This document shows positions 29,108-37,159 of a DNA stretch of 64,000 nucleotides, one piece after another. The translations under genes were made by a program, and so were the position numbers. The notes below the pieces were generated by a model, which had not been told where the DNA came from, ran no database searches, and saw only the letters and a program-made list of their open reading frames with translations. Source of the DNA: Pontibacter pudoricolor (GTDB lineage: Bacteria; Bacteroidota; Bacteroidia; Cytophagales; Hymenobacteraceae); the NCBI RefSeq assembly GCF_010092985.1, contig NZ_CP048106.1, forward strand, positions 3,566,001-3,630,000, in the 5' to 3' direction. Positions within the stretch are counted from its first letter, which is position 1; each line of letters begins with the position of its first letter.

Positions 29108-29177
29108 CAGTTCGATAGTAATTTTTATAGTTGAGTGATAAGCTATAGTTGTATTGCTTTACCGTGGTAGTAGTTCC

Positions 29178-29201
29178 GTAGGGACAGGTCGCGACCTGTC
29201 C
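29178..29201. repeat. REP-like palindrome GGACAGGTCGCGACCTGTCC, copy 1
   Basis: A perfect 20-bp palindrome (29182-29201) preceded by GTAG. Other copies: 32136-32159 (opposite orientation, one change) and 46663-46686. Confidence 0.75.
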
Positions 29202-29318
29202 GCTCAACAGGCTGTAACTATAGCAAACTCAGATTTCTCCCGCAGGTCGAAATGACAGCTCGAAAACTAATAGTGAAATTGTTCCCTTGAGGGCATGGCC
29301 GTTTCATTCCCTAATTCG

Positions 29319-29438
29319 CCCTCGCTCGCGTCCCGCGAGTGTGAGTTACCTTCGGACTCTGGCCGCTTTAACCTGTGCCTGAGGCACAAGTGGCGGGACG
29401 CCACTATGTAATTCACACTCGCGGGACGCGAGCGAGGG
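29319..29438. repeat. 31-bp inverted repeat enclosing GTGGCGGGACGCCAC
   Basis: Arm 29319-29349 (CCCTCGCTCGCGTCCCGCGA and 11 more) is complementary to 29408-29438 with one mismatch. Between them lies the smaller palindrome GTGGCGGGACGCCAC (29390-29404). A single-armed relative is at 10376-10423. The structure could form a hairpin of more than 30 bp. Confidence 0.75.
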
Positions 29439-29913
29439 CAGAGTGACAGGACGTAAAGTACTAACAGAATTGTCCCCTTGAGGACAAGTGAGAACGGGAG
29501 CTCGAAACTTGCGAGCCAGGCTCAGCAGGGTATGTCAAACGGAAACTATAGAACTATAGCTAGACTATCACAACAGCAGAAATTCCCCTCTTGGGAGGGG
29601 CAGGGGTGGGTTAAAACGCCAAATATAGCACTACAACCTGAACTATACCAAAGTCCAAAAGCTCCTTCCCCTGTTTTTAGGGAAGGGGTAAAATGCCAAC
29701 TATAGATATATAAATCCAACTATAGCAACATCAGAAATTCCCCTCCCGAGAGGAGCAGGGGCTTATATCTTTGCTTTAGCCAGACACTACCAGGAGCTTC
29801 GCACGGTGCCACATCTTAATCCTGAAAATCTTAAAATCCTGTAAATCCTGATTCAGACAAATACCCTCTCCCGTGAATTTAACCCGGCACGGGCGGGGTA
29901 ATTAATTTTATCG

Positions 29914-29921
29914 TAAATTTG
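29914..29921 (+). promoter_or_regulatory. candidate -7 element for nuoA
   Basis: TAAATTTG matches the Bacteroidota -7 consensus TANNTTTG, 17 bp before the nuoA start. No clear TTG -33 box is seen. Confidence 0.35.
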
Positions 29922-29938
29922 TGTAAACACGGCTAACT

Positions 29939-30457
29939 ATGGCGGAAACCTATGCTTCAGATTTTGGAACGATCCTGCTTTTTCTGGTAGGTGGGGCCAT
30001 ATTTGTGGCCATCGGCCTGCTAACGGCAAAGATGATTCGCCCGAGCCGGCCAAACGCTGAGAAGCTGACAACCTACGAATCGGGGGAAGAGCCTATTGGC
30101 AACTCGTGGGTGCAGTTTAACCCGCGCTTTTACGTAGTGGCGCTGATCTTCATTATTTTCGATGTGGAGCTGGCCTTTTTGTTTCCGTGGGCAACGGTGT
30201 TTGGCCGCAGAGACCTGATTGAAGCAACTGATGGCACGTGGGGTTGGTTCTCGTTGATCGAGATGTTTATTTTTATCGGTATACTGGTACTCGGTTTGGC
30301 GTATGCCTGGGCAAAAGGCCATTTAGACTGGATAAAACCTGCTCCGATTATACCTAAAAGCCGCTCTAAAATACCTGCCGACCTATACCAGCGCGTAAAC
30401 GAACGTAACTATAACAGTAAGGCAAGAGAAGAAGGGCAAAGGACAAACAAACTATAG
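29939..30457 (+). CDS. nuoA: NADH-quinone oxidoreductase subunit A
   Basis: Membrane subunit of respiratory complex I at the hinge of the two arms. 172 residues with three membrane helices (about 10-32, 70-95, 105-128). The family signature [44 protein letters not shown] is intact. The charged C-terminal tail of about 40 residues is longer than in E. coli (147 residues). First gene of nuoABC; 46 bp before nuoB. Confidence 0.96.
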   Translation: MAETYASDFGTILLFLVGGAIFVAIGLLTAKMIRPSRPNAEKLTTYESGEEPIGNSWVQFNPRFYVVALIFIIFDVELAFLFPWATVFGRRDLIEATDGTWGWFSLIEMFIFIGILVLGLAYAWAKGHLDWIKPAPIIPKSRSKIPADLYQRVNERNYNSKAREEGQRTNKL

Positions 30458-30503
30458 TTTACCCGAGTCATTCATCATTATTCACTAATCATTATTCATT
30501 ATT

Positions 30504-31019
30504 TTGGATAAAACCGGAGAAGGCGGCATTGTAATTACCAAACTGGACGACCTGCTGAACTGGGCGCGACTAACCTCGCTGTTCCCGATGGGTTTTGGTC
30601 TGGCTTGCTGTGCCATCGAAATGATGGGCGCCTACGCGTCGGGTTACGACCTGGACCGTTTCGGCATTATACCGCGGGCTTCTCCGAGGCAGTCTGATGT
30701 GATGATTGTGGCTGGCACTGTTACTTTTAAAATGGCTGACCGTGTGCGACGACTATATGAACAAATGCCGGAGCCGCGTTATGTGATATCCATGGGAAGT
30801 TGCTCTAACTGTGGCGGCCCGTATTGGGAGCACGGTTACCACGTGGTAAAAGGCGTAGACCGGATTATACCGGTGGATGTATATGTGCCTGGTTGCCCGC
30901 CACGCCCTGAAGCATTGATCGGAGGTTTCCTGAAACTACAGGAGATCATCCGGCAGGAAACAATACGTGCCCCAAGAGCCGTGCAGCAGATAATGGCAAA
31001 GAGAATGAATAATGTTTAA
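30504..31019 (+). CDS. nuoB: NADH-quinone oxidoreductase subunit B
   Basis: Carries the terminal iron-sulfur cluster N2 of complex I. 171 residues. Cluster cysteines are seen in [24 protein letters not shown] and [11 protein letters not shown]. No ATG fits the N-terminus; TTG at 30504 (or the ATT codons just before it) is the likely start, giving the usual [17 protein letters not shown]. The spacers before and after contain short ATTCATT-type repeats. Followed by nuoC after 72 bp. Confidence 0.95.
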   Translation: MDKTGEGGIVITKLDDLLNWARLTSLFPMGFGLACCAIEMMGAYASGYDLDRFGIIPRASPRQSDVMIVAGTVTFKMADRVRRLYEQMPEPRYVISMGSCSNCGGPYWEHGYHVVKGVDRIIPVDVYVPGCPPRPEALIGGFLKLQEIIRQETIRAPRAVQQIMAKRMNNV

Positions 31020-31091
31020 TGAGGAATGAATAATTAGACTTCTTACTCTACGGATATTACTCATTAATCATTCCTAATTAATCATTAAGAT

Positions 31092-31688
31092 ATGGAGTTT
31101 GCGGAATTAAGGGATTTTATAGTTGCGAAGTTTGGTGCTGAGGTTATAGTTGCTGAGAAGGCCGATAACCTGCAACCTTACCTGGTGCTGCAAACCGAGC
31201 GCCTCGCCGGCGTTTGCCTGGAACTGCACGACAACGAACAAACCTACTTCGATTTTCTTTCCTGCATTACTGGTATAGATAATGGTTCTGAAGCCGGCAC
31301 GATGGAGGTTGTTTATAACCTGTATTCCATTCCGTACGATCATCACCTGACGCTAAAGGTACAGGTGCCACGTAATACCGAAAACGAACCTATACCTGCC
31401 ATACCAACTATAAGCCACATCTGGCGCACTGCCGACTGGCAGGAACGTGAAATATTTGATCTGCTGGGTATTTACTTTACCAACCACCCCGACATGCGCC
31501 GCATTCTTTGCGCCGCCGACTGGGAAGGCCACCCGCTCCGCAAAGACTATAAACTCCAGGATTACTACCACGGCATTAAAGTGCCCTACGACGAACACAA
31601 CGAGAACAGCGGCTTCCGTGGCGAACCAATCAAGCTTACAAACCACCCGCACGAGCAATTCCCGGACATGCGGGGAAAGCCGGAGTAG
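31092..31688 (+). CDS. nuoC: NADH-quinone oxidoreductase subunit C
   Basis: Peripheral-arm subunit (30 kDa type) of complex I. 198 residues, a separate NuoC, not the NuoCD fusion of enterobacteria. The family signature is HIWRTADWQEREIFDLLGIYFTNHPDMRRILCAADWEGHPLRKDYKL. The partner nuoD is not next but 6 kb downstream (37763), after a repeat island and opposite-strand genes. Confidence 0.95.
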   Translation: MEFAELRDFIVAKFGAEVIVAEKADNLQPYLVLQTERLAGVCLELHDNEQTYFDFLSCITGIDNGSEAGTMEVVYNLYSIPYDHHLTLKVQVPRNTENEPIPAIPTISHIWRTADWQEREIFDLLGIYFTNHPDMRRILCAADWEGHPLRKDYKLQDYYHGIKVPYDEHNENSGFRGEPIKLTNHPHEQFPDMRGKPE

Positions 31689-31776
31689 GGTTATAGTTGG
31701 GGTTTACCCATTTCTGCCCTAGCGAAGGGAAGTTTCTGTATTTGCTATAGTTGTTCTTAGTCCCATAGTTCATGTT

Positions 31777-31801
31777 GCTGGCGCGAGTCTCCAGACTCGT
31801 G
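31777..31801. repeat. REP-like hairpin, GCTGGCGCGAG family
   Basis: GCTGGCGCGAG is followed by the inner palindrome CGAGTCTCCAGACTCG and CTCGTG. The same head and tail with a different inner palindrome form both arms of the element at 36602-36694. Confidence 0.65.
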
Positions 31802-32135
31802 ACTTACGATGGTGTTGCGTCTCCCGACGTAACTGGCCTGAAAGGGAAAGCCATTGTCTTAACCGGGATTAAGTGAGATTTAATGGATTTTTAGGATTGG
31901 GCTATAGCTATAGTTTAGGTTATAGTTGCATAGTTGGCGTTTTACCCCATCCCAGCCTTCCCCTTTAAAAGAGGACCCCTACCCCCAGAACAGGGGAAGG
32001 AGGTTTACAGCCTTTGCTATAGTTCAGGCTATCATTTATAGTTGCTGTTTTAACCCACTACTGCCCCTACGGGGAGGGGAATTTAGGCTGGTGTTATAGT
32101 TAGCGTGTAAGTGTTATAGTTTCAGCCTGTTGAGC

Positions 32136-32159
32136 GGGCAGGTCGCGACCTGTCCCTAC
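32136..32159. repeat. REP-like palindrome, copy 2 (inverted)
   Basis: GGGCAGGTCGCGACCTGTCC then CTAC; the reverse complement of the copies at 29178 and 46663 with one changed base. The flank GCCTGTTGAGC also matches in inverted form (GCTCAACAGGC at 29202). Confidence 0.75.
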
Positions 32160-32171
32160 GTAGGGGGTATT

Positions 32172-32196
32172 GTAGAGACGCAATACTTTGCGTCTT
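32172..32196. repeat. REP-like element GTAGAGACGCAA, copy 2
   Basis: GTAGAGACGCAATAC then TTTGCGTCTT; inverted copy of the element at 23820-23843. Confidence 0.65.
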
Positions 32197-32277
32197 GTTT
32201 CTAGTTGTAAGAACTACAACTATAGAACAATTAAGATTTCCCGGCTTCGCTCAGGATGACATCAACCACCAGCAATA

Positions 32278-32306
32278 AAAAAGGCTACCAATCTGGCAGC
32301 CTTTTT
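32278..32306 (-). terminator. terminator after SPFH gene
   Basis: AAAAAGGCT (32278-32286) pairs with AGCCTTTTT (32298-32306), with an additional short CCA/TGG inner stem. It lies 20 bp past the minus-strand gene end. Confidence 0.75.
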
Positions 32307-32326
32307 ATCATATCAGCAACTATAAT

Positions 32327-33121
32327 TTACTGTACATTCTTAAAAAACGTAGGCGAGTTGCCATAAAGCGGGGTGCTGCCATTCCACTTTTCTATAAATT
32401 GCTGTTGTATTAGCAACGGTGTTAATGTGCGCTGGCGTAATTCGTTGGCTTTGGCTTCTGCTTCGGCTTCCACTATTTTTTTACGGGCCTGGGCTTCGGC
32501 TACTTTCAATTCGTTTTCTACCTGCATGGCTTGCTGTACGGCTTTGTTTTTCAGGTTTACCGCCTGCACAATCACTTCCGGGTACTGCAAGCCGCTGGTC
32601 ATTTGCTCCAGGTCGAAGCCTTCTTTGCGTAAGGCATCGCCAAGCGCCAGCTGTACCTTGTCTTCAAAAGATTGCCGGTTAGAAATGATGCTGTCAGTAG
32701 AGTATTTGTTGAACTGAATACGGAAGGCATCGCGCGTATAGTTATAAAGCGTGGTTTCGGTGATCTGTCCGATCTCTTTGCGGTACTTGCTGAAAATGCG
32801 CGGACTCTCGCCAGGCAGTACCCTGAACGAAATCGTGGGATCAACTGTGAAAACAGAACCGTCTTTGGCATTAACTGTAAAAGGGCTATAGTCTACAGTC
32901 TGCACGAAAGTCGGGAACTGGTACACTTCTTCGGTAAACGGGTTATACCATACACGCCCTGTTACCAGGCTTACGTCCTGCACACCTTTATCGGTGCCAT
33001 ATAACTTAACCAGTATGCCTTCGTGGCCGGCATCTATACGGGTGCAGGAGGTCATGGCGGTAACAGAAAATACAACTATAAGCACGGCAGCTATAGCCCA
33101 GGTAATTAATTGGCGGTTCAT
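32327..33121 (-). CDS. prohibitin-like SPFH-domain protein
   Basis: 264-residue membrane-anchored SPFH (band 7) protein. An N-terminal hydrophobic segment (about 6-25) ends TSC, possibly a lipobox. The SPFH domain follows (HEGILVKLYGTDKGVQDVSLVTGRVWYNPFTEEVYQFPTFVQTVDYSPF), then an Ala/Glu-rich coiled coil (VENELKVAEAQARKKIVEAEAEAKANELRQRTLTPLL). Such proteins form ring scaffolds in membranes. Its start codon overlaps by one base the stop of the small membrane-protein gene upstream, so the two are probably coupled. Confidence 0.88.
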   Translation of the reverse strand: MNRQLITWAIAAVLIVVFSVTAMTSCTRIDAGHEGILVKLYGTDKGVQDVSLVTGRVWYNPFTEEVYQFPTFVQTVDYSPFTVNAKDGSVFTVDPTISFRVLPGESPRIFSKYRKEIGQITETTLYNYTRDAFRIQFNKYSTDSIISNRQSFEDKVQLALGDALRKEGFDLEQMTSGLQYPEVIVQAVNLKNKAVQQAMQVENELKVAEAQARKKIVEAEAEAKANELRQRTLTPLLIQQQFIEKWNGSTPLYGNSPTFFKNVQ

Positions 33122-33309
33122 TAAGCTTTGAATTTAGAAAGGGTGTAACGGATAACTATAAAATTAACAACTATAAGTAAGGCTAAAAGTAAAAGCCCAA
33201 TTATAACTGACGAGTCGGATGGCTGCCGGATCAGAGCCACTACTTCGGTATAAGCAAAAATGTCAGCGATAAGCACTAGGGCAAGTAGCAACAAGTATTT
33301 AAATTTCAT
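33121..33309 (-). CDS. small two-helix membrane protein
   Basis: 62 residues with two hydrophobic helices (about 4-27 and 34-56) joined by a short polar loop (IRQPSDSS), ending YTLSKFKA. Not recognised. Start ATG at 33309 is clear, and the stop overlaps the SPFH start (TAATG type), implying joint translation and perhaps a functional link. Confidence 0.65.
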   Translation of the reverse strand: MKFKYLLLLALVLIADIFAYTEVVALIRQPSDSSVIIGLLLLALLIVVNFIVIRYTLSKFKA

Positions 33310-33342
33310 AAGCGGGAGGTATTCAAAATGGTATCCGGCAGA

Positions 33343-33780
33343 TTAGTTTTTATGGAGCAGAAAAATAAGGTACTCAAACTCTGTAGCGGAAGCCGTAGGG
33401 GCATAGTATTTTACCTGTTCTCCAGACTCTTCTGCTACTGTATACTTCATGCCGTCAATTATCAACTCTTTTGTGGTCCGGTTATAGGTGTAAGGCAGAG
33501 TTGCAATTGTAGGCTCACCGGCGTTGCACTTAGTTGTTCCCTGATTAATTGTTAAGGTACCCTTCGCATCAAAGTGGTAAATATCATCCTGCTGGCATGT
33601 CAGAACAGCAAAATATCTTACCTTTCCGGGAGGGTTAGTGGCCGGGTTTTTATCCTGCATCCCCGGTTTCCAGGTAGCAGAAAGCAGAATATCTGCCGGC
33701 GCCTCATTCTCTTTCCCGCAGGAGCTAAAGAGCATTATAAAAAGTACAAAGCCTAACAGGCATGCTATAATTTGCTTCAT
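33343..33780 (-). CDS. small lipoprotein, lipocalin-like
   Basis: 145 residues. The signal peptide MKQIIACLLGFVLFIMLFSSC ends in a lipobox with Cys near 21. The mature part is beta-rich (YHFDAKGTLTINQGTTKCNAG, LPYTYNRTTKELIIDGMKYTVAEESGEQVKY), resembling the small lipocalin-like proteins common in Bacteroidota. Function unknown. It lies 33 bp upstream of the two-helix protein gene on the same strand. Confidence 0.72.
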   Translation of the reverse strand: MKQIIACLLGFVLFIMLFSSCGKENEAPADILLSATWKPGMQDKNPATNPPGKVRYFAVLTCQQDDIYHFDAKGTLTINQGTTKCNAGEPTIATLPYTYNRTTKELIIDGMKYTVAEESGEQVKYYAPTASATEFEYLIFLLHKN

Positions 33781-33895
33781 GTATAAGCGTGGTTTATGGG
33801 CTTCTTAATCTGTAACTGGTATTTAATTATGCTTAGCTGCCTGCTATAGTTTATAGTTGGCTTTTGCGGCGGCAGGCTATGCCTGGTAGTAATGG

Positions 33896-34789
33896 TTACT
33901 TTAATTTTTCAATATGCCTCTTGGCAACCGAAATCATTTCTGCATCATCAGCAAACCGAATCACTTTTTCGTAGTATTCGATCGCATTTTTCTTATCACC
34001 CTTTAGCCTGTACCCCTGGGCGATATTTGCCAGCACAATTGCATCTTTCGGGTTCAACTTCTCAGCCTGTAAGAGCGGGGCAATTCCTTTATCATACTCG
34101 CCGGTCAGCAGGTAAGTAATCGACAGGTTTGACAGGCTTTCAATATGATCGGGATACAGCTTCAGAATTTCAGTTGCTATAGTTCTCATATTTTTCAGCA
34201 ACTCATCGTCTCCGGTATTATACAGCTGCAGTTGATAATTCTGTAAACTGGAGAGGAGAAAGTCTTTACCATCCGGACGTTTTTCGTTGTTGGTCCATGT
34301 CCATTGGTTCTGGTTCGCTTTCGAGTATTGAATGGCGGTAACTATTTCGTCTGTAAAGCTTTGCCAATCGCCTGCCTGCCCCAACGCGTATATTTTTCCA
34401 AATCTCATGTCGAGCCGGTCAGGGTATAGTTTAATTCCCTCGTCTATTTTCTCAAGCCCTTTTTTTAACGTGGAGTTATTAAAGACAACTTCGCTGGCCA
34501 TATACCCGGCCGATTTATTTGTATTGTCCGAAAGCACCAGGCTTTCTCCTTTTGGCTGCGTCGCGGTAAGCGAAATAACTTCTTCTCTTGACTTAAGGAA
34601 ATAATAGTTAAAGTAACCTGTAAAGAGTTCCGGGTCTTTTGGGGTGGCTTTCTCCCATTTCAATAATGTTTCCCTTTGCTTCAGCGTGTCGTTTTCCTGG
34701 CAATATCTGTTAAAATCGGCCTGGAAAGTCTGTGCGGAACAGAGGCTTGTGAGCGCCAGGAAGATGACAAGTGCAATTAACTGCTTCAT
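33896..34789 (-). CDS. exported TPR-repeat protein
   Basis: 297 residues with a signal peptide (MKQLIALVIFLALTSLCSA). The C-terminal half holds tetratricopeptide repeats (LLTGEYDKGIAPLLQAEKLNPKDAIVLANIAQGYRLKGDKKNAIEYYEKVIRFA). The N-terminal half has DRLDMRFGKIYALGQAGDWQSFTDEIVTAI. Likely a periplasmic scaffold; no specific role seen. Confidence 0.75.
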   Translation of the reverse strand: MKQLIALVIFLALTSLCSAQTFQADFNRYCQENDTLKQRETLLKWEKATPKDPELFTGYFNYYFLKSREEVISLTATQPKGESLVLSDNTNKSAGYMASEVVFNNSTLKKGLEKIDEGIKLYPDRLDMRFGKIYALGQAGDWQSFTDEIVTAIQYSKANQNQWTWTNNEKRPDGKDFLLSSLQNYQLQLYNTGDDELLKNMRTIATEILKLYPDHIESLSNLSITYLLTGEYDKGIAPLLQAEKLNPKDAIVLANIAQGYRLKGDKKNAIEYYEKVIRFADDAEMISVAKRHIEKLK

Positions 34790-34873
34790 AATGGTTTAAA
34801 TGGCCGGAAACTATAGAAAAGAAGATATAAAATAATGGTTATCAGCAGAACGCAACCAGCAATTGGGCCTCCG

Positions 34874-34894
34874 CTAACGAATATACTATATATT
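34874..34894. repeat. 21-bp direct repeat, copy 1
   Basis: CTAACGAATATACTATATAT plus T, identical to 37628-37648. The two copies bracket the block containing the oxidoreductase, two membrane-protein genes, the REPIN-like element and the attC-like pair. Confidence 0.6.
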
Positions 34895-35019
34895 ATAAGA
34901 TCTATATACTATCTGTCCGGTAAAATTGAAACCGCTTACACAACTATAGTGCAGGTAACTATAGCTGTGTAAGCGGGAATACTCTCCTTCAGCTTTTATA
35001 CTGCGGGGTTGGGGATTAC

Positions 35020-35985
35020 TTAGTGAGGCATCGTGATGACTACATTACCTATTTTCTGGCCTGTCTCCACATATTTATAGGCTTCAACGATTTGTTCTAA
35101 CGGATATGTCCGGTCCAGTAGAGGTTTAAACTGCTTTTGCTCCACCAGTTGTTTTAGAAAATCTACGTCCGCTTTGCTGATGGTAGGTATCGGAAACAAT
35201 ACTTTTTTGCCCTTCCGGAGCGGTGTTAAAAGTGCCAGGTAAATGTTTTCCCAGTTTTTGCCGAGTTCTGTAGAGATGTAAATGCCTTTTTCCGTTAGCA
35301 CCGGTTTGCAATGCCCGAACGACGTTTTCCCGACAGCATCGAACACAACACTATACATGCGGCCTGCCCGGGCATAATCTTCCTGTGTATAATCGATGAC
35401 GACATCGGCCCCCAGGGATTTGACAAGTGCTACATGTTTGGTATGACATACTGCCGTTATATGTGCCCCGAAGTGTTTGAGCAATTGTACCATTGCCGAG
35501 CCGATAGCACCCGTTGCCCCATATACCAATACAGCTTGACCGGCTTTTACTTTTGCTGCCCGAATGTGCCCCAGCGCATAATGTGCTCCTTCTGTGATCG
35601 GGGCGGATTCTTCGTAGGTCAGGCCTTCCGGTATAGTTGTGAAGGCGTCGTTTTCCTCCAGTGTTGTGTACTCGCCATGCCCGCCGCATTTCTTGTCGTT
35701 ATAGCCGAATATTCTTTCCCCCACCTTCACTGATTTCACTGCCTTGCCCACAGCCTCCACCTGGCCGGCGAACTCACAACCAAGTATCTGGTAATTAGGC
35801 CGTAATAATCCACTCCAGAACCTCGAAACGAAGTATTCGGCGCTCCGGAACCCGCTGTCGGTACGGTTAACGGTAGAGGCATAAACCCGTATCAGCACCT
35901 CATTGTCTTTGGGCTCAGGTTTGGGAATCTCCTTTACGCTTACCACTTCGGGTGGCCCGTATCGGGTATGTACTGCTGCTTTCAT
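35020..35985 (-). CDS. zinc-independent NAD(P)-dependent alcohol dehydrogenase / quinone oxidoreductase
   Basis: Medium-chain dehydrogenase/reductase, 321 residues from the ATG at 35985 (MKAAVHTRYGPPEVVSVKEIPKPEP). GroES-like N-terminal domain, then a Rossmann fold with VLVYGATGAIGSAMVQLLKHFGAHITAVC. The structural-zinc cysteine cluster is absent, as in quinone oxidoreductase-type members. The C-terminus YPLEQIVEAYKYVETGQKIGNVVI is typical. Substrate unknown. Lies in the accessory block between nuoC and nuoD. Confidence 0.88.
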   Translation of the reverse strand: MKAAVHTRYGPPEVVSVKEIPKPEPKDNEVLIRVYASTVNRTDSGFRSAEYFVSRFWSGLLRPNYQILGCEFAGQVEAVGKAVKSVKVGERIFGYNDKKCGGHGEYTTLEENDAFTTIPEGLTYEESAPITEGAHYALGHIRAAKVKAGQAVLVYGATGAIGSAMVQLLKHFGAHITAVCHTKHVALVKSLGADVVIDYTQEDYARAGRMYSVVFDAVGKTSFGHCKPVLTEKGIYISTELGKNWENIYLALLTPLRKGKKVLFPIPTISKADVDFLKQLVEQKQFKPLLDRTYPLEQIVEAYKYVETGQKIGNVVITMPH

Positions 35986-36131
35986 TACCTGCAAAAGATA
36001 AGGTTTATACTTTATACTTGTTGCCTAAGCACTTTATGTTTTTGTTAAGTGGTTTCCGGAGACAAGGGAAGGTTTGTGGCAAATGATCAAAAGAAACTTC
36101 AGTCATCCAGCTTGTTTATACTATAGCTGAT

Positions 36132-36524
36132 TTATTGAAATATGATCTGCGCGGATGGGATTTCCCAAAAGGGCATGTATTCTGTCCAGCCGAAGAAGAA
36201 GGAGAAAAAGATGTGAATGAAAGGTGCCGATATAAAACTCAGAATCAGGTACAGGACCGTTTTAGTCTTTCTCAGTTTCAGGACGAATGGCGGCAACAAT
36301 ACCGTCATCAGCATGGGGATCGGGTAATATACCCACCAGGGCAATCCCCATGTAGCGCCGTATTTACCAAACAGCATCCCTACTATAACTACCAAAACGG
36401 AGAGTAGTGCAACCATATACTTTTTCTGTCTGAACTCCTGCGCTGGTAAAACCGCTCTGATCACCAGAAAGAAAACAACTAAAGAGGCAAAAATCATTAC
36501 CGGGAAATGCCATTCTGTATTCAT
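36132..36524 (-). CDS. four-helix membrane protein, unknown
   Basis: 130 residues, almost entirely hydrophobic: helices at about 7-25, 36-54, 66-85 and 90-112, with an aromatic C-terminus FFGWTEYMPFWEIPSAQIIF. Not recognised. Solitary, in the accessory block. Confidence 0.6.
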   Translation of the reverse strand: MNTEWHFPVMIFASLVVFFLVIRAVLPAQEFRQKKYMVALLSVLVVIVGMLFGKYGATWGLPWWVYYPIPMLMTVLLPPFVLKLRKTKTVLYLILSFISAPFIHIFFSFFFGWTEYMPFWEIPSAQIIFQ

Positions 36525-36601
36525 GGTTGGAGTAGGTTTCGTTTATTGTGGAGGTGTTTATTGGGGTATAATTAATCTCAGTAAATGGCGATGGCATTTT
36601 T

Positions 36602-36694
36602 GCTGGCGCGAGCTTGTAGCTCGTGTCCGGCATACTGCTTTCCGAGTATTGCTTTGTGAATATACAGAAGCACGAGCTACAAGCTCGCGCCAGC
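36602..36694. repeat. REPIN-like inverted pair, GCTGGCGCGAG family
   Basis: Arms 36602-36625 and 36671-36694 are perfectly complementary over 24 bp (GCTGGCGCGAGCTTGTAGCT plus CGTG), separated by 45 bp. Each arm contains its own small palindrome CGAGCTTGTAGCTCG. Two REPs in opposite orientation at this spacing are the hallmark of a REPIN. A single REP with the same head is at 31777. Confidence 0.75.
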
Positions 36695-36759
36695 GGGGTT
36701 ACTGAATTTTATAAATATTAATGAAATAAGTAATTGCAGAATTACCCCAATTATGATAA

Positions 36760-37077
36760 TCAAAGATATGTAAGCAAAAAAGTATCGAAAGTTATATCGT
36801 TATTTCCAACAATTATCCATAAGGGCATCAATGTTAAATGTGCTAATAAGAGAGTCAAAACTCCTATTCCAAATGCTATCTGATAATTTATTTTTGCATT
36901 TAGAAATTTAATACTCAATTGTGCTGCAAAAGATGTAATTATTGCAAACCAAAATATACCAGCAACTTGTAGATATATTCCATTTAATAATAAAAGGATA
37001 AGCATTATACTTATTGAAACGCCTAATATCATTCCAATAATTTTGAAATGATATTTAGTTAGTCCAAATGGTGTCAT
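36760..37077 (-). CDS. small AT-rich membrane protein
   Basis: 105 residues, four hydrophobic helices (IIGMILGVSISIMLILLLL, AGIFWFAIITSFAAQL, IAFGIGVLTLLLAHLTLMPLWIIV). AT-rich compared with the core genes. Ends 30 bp before an attC-like hairpin, suggesting a cassette-like or transferred gene. Function unknown. Confidence 0.55.
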   Translation of the reverse strand: MTPFGLTKYHFKIIGMILGVSISIMLILLLLNGIYLQVAGIFWFAIITSFAAQLSIKFLNAKINYQIAFGIGVLTLLLAHLTLMPLWIIVGNNDITFDTFLLTYL

Positions 37078-37106
37078 GAAATTCTATTTGATATATTAAA
37101 TGTTCG

Positions 37107-37159
37107 CTAACGTGCTTGGCTTTGCTGTAGCATAGCTACAGTAAAGGTGTGGTTAGACC
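37107..37159. other. attC-like / terminal inverted repeat site A
   Basis: CTAAC (37107-37111) and GTTAG (37152-37156) are complementary. Inside are CTTT/AAAG and a perfect stem CTGTAGC-ata-GCTACAG (37125-37141), leaving unpaired spacers of 8 and 5 nt, as in folded attC sites. The start CTAACG..TTGGCT and the end GTTAGACC are shared with site B (37557-37608), which is in the opposite orientation on the other side of the intervening gene. The last bases reach the stop of that gene. The identity is a hypothesis. Confidence 0.45.

Larger units (their letters stand above)
28656..29938. repeat. 1.3-kb repeat island upstream of nuoA
   Basis: No credible gene. It is built from dispersed modules: GTCATTTCGAGC/GAGAAATCT blocks (28746, 28830), a 132-bp conserved block (28976-29107), the palindrome at 29178-29201, a 31-bp inverted repeat (29319-29438), CCCCTC/GAGGGG modules (29583 onwards, 29738), many CTATAG hexamers, and an ATCCTGTAAATCCTGATT module at 29834. 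The left half repeats, in the same order, at 46.2-46.8 kb. Confidence 0.75.
31689..32326. repeat. repeat island after nuoC
   Basis: No gene seen. Contents in order: many CTATAG/TATAGTT motifs, a REP-like hairpin at 31777-31801, GTTGCGTCtcccGACGTAAC nearby, CCTTCCCC/GGGGAAGG modules (31961-32080), a copy of the AGGTCGCGACCT palindrome, the GACGCAA element, and the terminator of the SPFH gene. Confidence 0.7.

Noticed and set aside
28968..29207. A 79-codon minus-strand frame with an Arg-rich tail
   Set aside because: It lies entirely in the conserved dispersed repeat; the second copy carries a 2-bp indel that breaks the frame, so protein coding is unlikely.
29478..29705. A 75-codon plus-strand frame before nuoA
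   Set aside because: It is made of repeat modules (CCCCTC/GAGGGG and CTATAG) with no protein-like pattern.
28656..29938. CRISPR array in the repeat island
   Set aside because: Repeats are of many different types, irregularly spaced and palindromic; no constant repeat-spacer pattern and no cas genes.
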